From NCBI GenBank assembly GCA_963210315.1, contig OY723244.1, positions 1,798,001-1,862,000 of the forward strand: 64,000 bases of DNA, read 5' to 3'. The translations under genes and the position numbers were made by a program. Positions 58,145-64,000 of the stretch are shown piece after piece. This DNA comes from Rhynchopus euleeides (taxonomy: Eukaryota; Euglenozoa; Diplonemea; Diplonemida; Diplonemidae). The notes under the pieces were generated by a model. That model did not search any database, had not been told where the DNA came from, and worked only from the letters and a program-made list of their open reading frames with translations. Numbering within the stretch: position 1 is the first letter of the stretch; every line of letters starts with the position of its first letter.

Positions 58145-61100
58145 TTCGGCTTCTCCGGATGACAGCGACGACGAGGAGGAGGAATTCCCAGAAAGGGATA
58201 CTGCAAGCACCTGGAAACGCGTGCTTGCGGTGTATTGGGATGAAGAACTCGTGCAGAGGATCGCTTCTGCGGTGAGTGACAGGAGGGAGATGCGTACCAC
58301 CTCCTCCGCGCCCGAGGTCACCGTGCTTGTGTCTCAGGCTCTGAAGCAGATGAGCAAGGACGCCGTCAGCGGAGCTGCGAGGGCGGCTTTCCCTGCAGAG
58401 AGCACGCAGACGAAGGCCGACGGGTCTAACCGCCTTCTCGCGCACATGGCGAAGAGGGACAACGATGCGGAGGGAGACCGTTCCGCCCGCATCCTTCTGG
58501 TGGTTCGCGTGGTCATCAAGGCCCGTGGGGTGCAGTCGATCTGGGACGTCCTGAAGATCCCGAAGGCTGTCCCGGAGGAGTGCCGAGATGCCTTGCGGCT
58601 GCTGTACTGCATGCCGGCAACCGCAGCTGTGGAGCTGCAGAGCCATGCTGCGAGTGTCTTCCGCGCGATCGAGGCCGCCACTGCTGTCACCCCAGCCCCA
58701 GCCCGGGCCGTGAAGAAGCTTCCCGCTGACCCGGCGAGGAAGCTGAAGGCCCTGAGGCTCGGACACCCGATCCTCACTCTTGACACTCTCTCGGAGTGCA
58801 GGTCTGAGGCGTACGTCGTCCTGATCCGGCTGCTGCAGGGGCTGGGTGTGGCGGATCCCCTGGGTCGCGCACCGTGGCAGACAGCGCAGCTCTTCCAGTG
58901 CAAGCATGCACTGGAAACCAGTACCTGGGCTGCCAACTTGCCTGTGGGCGGGGGGCACTTCTCGACTGTGGTTCTGACGCAGCTGCTCCAGGACGCCACA
59001 GAGGGGGTGTGGACGCTGGATTGGATGGGGCGCGCTCTCTGCAGGGACAAGCATGTGCTCCTGCAGCTGTTTGAGACGGCCGATGACAAGGACCGTCCGG
59101 ACAGGAAGGGGACTTGGGTGCTCGCGACGAGGCAGGATGATCCGGACGTGGACACAGATGTCCCCCCCCTCCACGCGACGTACACTGTGTCTGGCCCGCA
59201 GTTCGCCCCCACGGATGTGTCTCCTCTGGAGAAGATGTGGTTGGTGAACCGCTGCATTCGCTGGAGGGTGCGAAAGGTGGCTGACGTCGTCGCACCAGAG
59301 GACATCTGCAGGGAGGACAGAGTTGCCTACACCGGCATGCTCTTGGAGGCGGAGTCTCGGGAGACGGCCGAGATGCTGCAGGAGAAGGAGGCCCACGGCA
59401 TCAAGGAGAAGCGCCAGGCTGATGCGACGAAGGAGCGGCTGCAGAAGAAGGAGGCTGCGGAGAAGAAGGAGGAGGAAATCCTCGTGCAGTGTGGGGTGGA
59501 GGTGCACAACCTGCGCAATCGCGGCTTCTTCCCCACCGACCTGCACTGCCTCCCGAACGAGGGTCGCACGAAGGAGGGGGGGGTGCTGACATGCGAAGGC
59601 GGGTGGGCCGTCGCCAACTGGGCTGTGCAGCACTGCTGGACCTTCGCCTTCGCGCTGGACTACTTCGCGACGCTCACCTTCCCCATACGTGCCGGCCGTG
59701 CGACGAAGTGGCCAAGTCAGGTGCCAGGGGAATTCCAGCGTTGGCCCCTGATTACCTGGGAACATATGCAGCTGTGCCAGCTGCATGCTCTCAGGTCGGC
59801 GACCCGGCTGTGCAAAGGCCGTGTGGACTCTGTGAAGGGCTGCCTCGACTGGCGCGGGAACTTCTCCCTTTCTGCTGTGAGCCTGTGTGTGGAGTCGCAG
59901 ATCCGGAGCTTCCTGGAGGCGGTTCCGGACAACGCGTTTACCGGAGCGGGCTGCAACGAGTCGACACTTGTGCAGCCTGGTGTTGGTGATCCTTCGGGGG
60001 TGTCGCGCGTGAGGGAGGATGACTGGGGTCCACATGTGCCTGCTGTGGTCATCGCGCCGCTCCGCAGCGAACCCCAGACGTGGTACGTCGCCTTGCATGT
60101 GCCCAAGGGCGGCTGCAAGGTGTGGAGCACCGACTGCTGTGAGGGGATTTACTCCGACCTGTCGGCTGCGGTGGAGGCCCTGATTCCACCTCCCCAGACA
60201 GAAGAGTGCAAACTTCTCGTCGTGAGGAGTCGGCCATTGGTGGTATCGAAGGCGCGTGGATGTTCCACGCACCTGACGTACCCCAGAAGACTGCAGCATC
60301 ACCGCAGTGAGCTCTCCCTCAGCTCCCTGGCGGTGCCTGCCCTCGCATGGCGTGAGCGTTCGTTGGCCTACATCCGGGCAAAGGTCAACGAAGAGGTGGG
60401 TGCCCTGCAGGAGGTCGCGATCAGCCTGATCGACAGGTCCGTGTCGTTGGACCTTGAGGCTGTCATCAGGGGGTTGGAGGAGGCGGATGCGCCTGAGCGG
60501 GACCCGGGGGTGAAGTTGCGGCAGGATAACCTGAGGGAGCTGCTCGGCACAACGGATTGGTCGCTGATGCGCCGCCCCCTCGCTGTCACATACCTGGGGG
60601 ACATGCTGTCGGCGGTGACAGACCTTGCACTGTCTGAGGTTTCAGATGAGACAGGGTTGGAACTGAAGTTCTGGCAGCAGAGCGCCCGGCAGCGCATCAT
60701 GAAGTATGATGAACCTCAGACTAGCCGGTCTGACATAATCCTCGACTCAGGGGAACTTGCGAGCCTCCGCAAGGCTGTGAAGAGCGGCAAGTGGCAATCG
60801 GGCAAGGAGGTGACGCTGCTCACCCAGCGAGTGGCAGAGCTGGAAGTTGCGCTGGAGGCAGCGCAGAAGGGGTGGTGTCCGCCGCCTCTTCCTCCGCAGC
60901 ACAGCGACGATGCAGTGGACTCCGACGCACCACCTGAGGCTGACGACTCTGCCGGGAGTGTGGGTTCCGACAACCTGCTGGTTGACGGGTTGGACTCCGA
61001 CGACATGCTGGCTGACGGGACCTCCGAGGACCTGCTGGCTGGCGCTCTGGTGAAGGGGGAGGGTGGTTTGGAGTGCAAGATATGCGGCACTACTCGCACG

Positions 61101-62585
61101 GCTGGGGGCAAGCCCTTCGTGGCAGAGGCGTCCCTGAAGTCGCATGTGAGTGGGAAGCACCAGATGACGTACGCCGCCTATCTGCAGTGGGGCTGCACTG
61201 GGACGGCCCTTCCCAGCAGCAAGAAGCGGCAGGGCGGCCCCAACAAGGAGGTGTCAAGTGGTGGCGAGTCGGATGATCTGTTCGAGTTACCTCGGCGCAA
61301 GCAGTTGCGGTCTTCGGGTGCTGTTCATGTGGAACAGCAAGTGAGGGAGGTCTTTCCTGGCCTGATGGTGGACAGCAGCCGTGGCGCGCAGCAGCTTGCC
61401 ATGGATGATGAGGATATGGTCGACTTGGGGCCAGCGTCGGTGTCGCAGCGGGGCCCCGGGATCCAGCTGTCCGACCTGAGTAGCCGCTGTTGGCTGTTCC
61501 CGCGGGAACCGCTCGGGAGTGGCAGGAACACCTGCTACCTGGCCGCATCTTTGCAGCTCCTGCGGCCATGTCTCGCACAGGTTCAGCAGCTGCCGCTTGA
61601 CCTGACTGCCGAAATCTTTCCCCTGATGCACTGGGTGAAGTACAACCTGCGCGCGGGCTCTCACGTGCAGCTGGACGGGCTCCGCAGCCTGAAGGGCCTC
61701 TCTCCAGACGGTACCCACACCACGTTCGTGTTCGATGCGATGGAGAGGGCTCAGCTGAGTGTCGGGGGGGGCAGCTTCCTCGACGGGGAGATGCAGTGCG
61801 CTGGGGAGTTCCTGGGCTACTTCCTGGGTATTCTGCGGGAGGAGTGCTATCTCCTGCGTACCACCAGCACCGGGAACCAGCCGCCGCTGACGCCGCCGCT
61901 CCAGGTGGCAGTCAGGGAGACAAGGTCGTGCAAGAGTTGCGGGACCATCTCCTCGAGGTACCTGCGCCCAGCTTGGATGATGCAGTTCCCCCCCCAGGGT
62001 GGTCGCACCCTGCAACAGCTTGCCTCGGCGTACGTGAGTGAGGAGACGGCCGTAGATGGTCCGTGCACCTCGTCGCCAAAGTGCACCTCGTTGAGAGGGG
62101 TGTCGAAGAGGGCGATGTGCATCGGTAACACCCTGCTGGTCTTCATCCAGCGGTTCGCGTGCGCCGGTGCTGGGCGCCCTCCGAGGTTCGTCACGGACAG
62201 GTGCGAGGTCCCACGGCTGCTCGAGTTGAGGGATTGCCTCAAAGAGGATGGCACTGCCACCTTCTCTTTCGGGGGCGCTGTGGTGTATGGGGGTATGCAC
62301 TACACCGCATACAGCCAGGATGCGGACAGCGGCACCATGGTCCACCTGGATGATGCCAGGGCGACCCACGTGTCCCGCTCCACTGCATTCCAGGATATGG
62401 CGTCGTCTGCTGTCCTCGTGCGGTATGAGAGGCACCCGGGGCAGTTGAACACGCAGCTGTGGACAGATATACAGGAATCTCTGTTCAACCAGGCTCAGGC
62501 TGAGGCTGCCGGCACAGAGACAGTCTCCGGGGAGGTCGAGGAGGAAAGGGCACTGCAAAAAGCCCTTGAAGCATCACGCCGATGA
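58145..62585 (+). CDS. USP-type deubiquitinase with C2H2 finger and UIM, element-borne
   Basis: Open from 58142; the first in-frame GTG is at 58221 and there is no early ATG, so it may be read only after splicing to the upstream ORF. Numbering from 58221 (1454 aa): an unassigned N-terminal half with a Glu/Lys coiled coil at about 375-430, an acidic DDS-rich segment (about 890-940), and a C2H2-like finger at about 950 (CKICGTT...LKSHVSGKHQ). The ubiquitin-specific protease domain spans about 1085-1425, with Cys box GSGRNTCYLAASLQLL, CAGEFLGYFLGIL, a zinc-ribbon CKSCGTISS, His box GGMHYTAYS, and HLDDARATHVS with the third catalytic residue. The C-terminal EEERALQKALEASRR fits a ubiquitin-interacting motif. 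All catalytic residues are present, so it should cleave ubiquitin conjugates. Its presence next to a transposase is unusual. Confidence 0.75.
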
Positions 62586-63042
62586 TCACGGTCGGTAAAA
62601 GGCGGGGCAACCGTGCTTCAAGAATTCCTTGAATAGTTCCTCCGTATGTTATGCGTTGACGACGCCGCCAGCCTGCTGCTTCAAATTAATGTGAGTGAGG
62701 AGCACATGTGTGAGCACAAGATAGAAGCGGGCAACAAACACATTCTGTGGCTTTTTTCTTCCATGTGGTGCGTGAAGCCCTGCGTGGGTAAGTACTTTTG
62801 CGGATTTGTGCGGGGCTGGTCGTTTTCTTCTCTTTTCTGCTTTTCTGAGGGTCCCCTCCCACTTGTGCGTGTCATTCTCTTGCCTCTCAAGGTTCGTTCT
62901 GGATCAGACTTCAGTTTTTCTCACCAGGCCCGGAAGTAGTCGGACTAACAAGCGTGTCTGCAGCCCCATTCCCCCAACCCCTCCCGACCGTCCCGACGCC
63001 ACCCTACCCATTGACTCGCGAGCACTTTGTCATTTATTGCAG
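62586..63042. other. Non-coding stretch after the USP ORF
   Basis: No recognised gene. Possible donors GTATGT (62645) and GTAAGT (62789) are present. It ends in a TTTATTGCAG acceptor-like site at 63033-63042. Confidence 0.35.
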
Positions 63043-63528
63043 CCGCACACTTCCGGATTCTTTGACACTTCCCCGACAGGTTATCAGGTTTGGCGCCGTG
63101 TGGTGAGGACAGTGTTGGATTCTGCGTTCGTGAGGGCGGAACCATCTGACTTCGTACCTGGGGCTGCCAAGGGCCGACCTGCTGCGTGCCCCCCTGTGTC
63201 TAGGGTGTATGTGTGCTGGAACAGCCCCACCACCCCATTGTGGCAGGCAGGAGGGGTGCGAGAGGGGGAAAACTGACCAAAAACAGCACTTTAATTTTGC
63301 CCACTTTTTTGCTCTGCTAAAATCCTAAGACTAGGGCCACCCTACTGACCGTCGTTCCGCTGGCCTGTGGTGGCGGAGATCCTGCGCAGCCTGCCTCCAG
63401 ACTTTGTGATGTCGCTTGAGCCGCACACCGCTGCCGGTGCCCTGCACCCTCTCGCTGCTGATCTCGACGGGGATGGTCCTGCTGCTTCTCCCGAGGCCCT
63501 CGTCTCTCCCTACCATCCAGATTCCTGA
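63043..63528 (+). CDS. Possible 3' exons of an unknown gene
   Basis: Exon 63043-63206 (after TTTATTGCAG) and exon 63390-63528 join in phase 2 through a GTATGT donor and a GCGCAG acceptor. They give about 100 aa without low-complexity bias (GYQVWRRVVRTVLDSAFVRA; LPPDFVMSLEPHTAAGALHP), ending in TGA at 63526-63528. The junctions match the host intron style seen elsewhere in the window. No start codon or upstream exon was found and no family is recognised. If the proposed right end of the large element (63304) is right, that end lies inside this intron, which weakens one or the other call. Confidence 0.3.
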
Positions 63529-64000
63529 GCCTGCTTCCTGCCTACGAGCCTCCTTCCTGAGCCCATGAGCTGTTGTGCACATGACACACTTGTGCCAGTT
63601 GTGGTCTGGGATATGCTGCGAGGAACGCAATCGGCCCGGGACTGGACATTGTGTGTGTCACAATGTGGCACACACAGGCTCTGGTTTTCTTATTGTAGCG
63701 AATGGAGCAGGGCATTAGTTTGACCTTCCCGACGGAGCCTGAAACCTGGTTACCCTGGTTATGACCCACCAATTTTTTTCGCTCGGGCGCTTCGCGCCCG
63801 AGCGCCTCCTGCGCCGTTGTGACCGTGGCGTGCTATTATCTGTCTCCCCACCCCCAGGTTATGTATAGTCTCTACTTCCCCCGGGTTTGTGAGAGGTGTC
63901 AGACACAGCACACAATTCGCGCTGGTGCCAGGAGGATAACCCATCTACACGCGTGGAGTTGCGCCCCGGGTTTCCCACCACCCATGGTGTTGCACCAGTC
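63529..64000. other. Non-coding right edge with a strong hairpin
   Basis: CGCTCGGGCGC TTC GCGCCCGAGCG (63780-63804) is a perfect 11-bp stem with a 3-nt loop, preceded by a T-run. It could act as a structured RNA 3' end or a palindromic repeat. Nothing else recognised to the window end. Confidence 0.5.

Larger units (their letters stand above)
50598..63304 (+). mobile_element. Putative large composite DNA transposon (tentative borders)
   Basis: GTGGGCAAAATT at 50598-50609 is exactly inverted at 63293-63304, enclosing the satellite, the transposase-like ORF and the USP ORF. The match is only 12 bp and does not extend, and no target-site duplication was found, so the borders are a proposal. The contents nonetheless read as one mobile unit on the + strand. 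Confidence 0.3.

Noticed and set aside
58035..60302. 755-aa minus-strand frame opposite the USP ORF
   Set aside because: It is the shadow of a GC-rich coding strand, shows no domains, and overlaps a + strand ORF with clear motifs.

Overview
The window looks like nuclear DNA of a GC-rich free-living euglenozoan, most likely a diplonemid; the exact species is an inference. The evidence is a cyclase domain closely resembling trypanosomatid receptor adenylate cyclases, all recognisable genes on the + strand, and short 5' leaders with a CAG 13-25 nt before the ATG as expected for spliced-leader acceptors. Unlike kinetoplastids, several genes carry ordinary cis introns, with GTATG donors and CAG acceptors. 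No rRNA, tRNA, CRISPR or bacterial operon features were seen.

Layout. 1-2286: repeat-rich non-coding DNA. 2287-10719: a non-LTR retrotransposon. It has a Gag-like ORF1 with an OTU protease domain, then a single in-frame UGA, then ORF2 with a second OTU domain, APE-type endonuclease, reverse transcriptase, zinc finger, RNase H and a Cys/His-rich tail. 11156-14630: a WDR26/GID7-like LisH-CTLH-WD40 protein with one intron. 14631-28442: about 14 kb of nested mobile DNA. This holds a 5.4-kb TIR element (18980-24409) containing a large palindrome built from 41-bp tandem repeats, a 0.45-kb MITE (24442-24889) and a complete hAT-like transposon (24907-28207). 28443-31647: tubulin-tyrosine ligase. 33965-34785: RPA3-like OB-fold protein. 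36613-38921: two tandem foldback elements with TA target sites.

39514-43253 holds two modular genes that share a ubiquitin-like N-terminal domain, one with WD40 repeats and one with DUF4116 repeats. 43951-50683 holds two tandem paralogous receptor cyclases whose ectodomain resembles 5'-nucleotidase. The first has a degenerate cyclase domain and the second an intact one.

From about 50600 to 63300 lies a second large mobile unit. It has a 51-bp satellite, a decamer array, a DDE-like transposase ORF (54472-57594) and a long ORF with a zinc finger, a USP-type deubiquitinase domain and a ubiquitin-interacting motif (to 62585). A 15-bp direct repeat in matching frame joins the two ORFs across a 0.55-kb gap. 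A GT-AG intron placed there would fuse them into one 2519-residue protein.

The recurring theme is mobile elements that carry deubiquitinase-fold domains (two OTU, one USP with UIM), next to host genes for ubiquitin-like modules and a GID-type E3 component. Whether these are functionally linked cannot be told from sequence. All exon joins given below were checked for reading frame by hand, but no searches were run.
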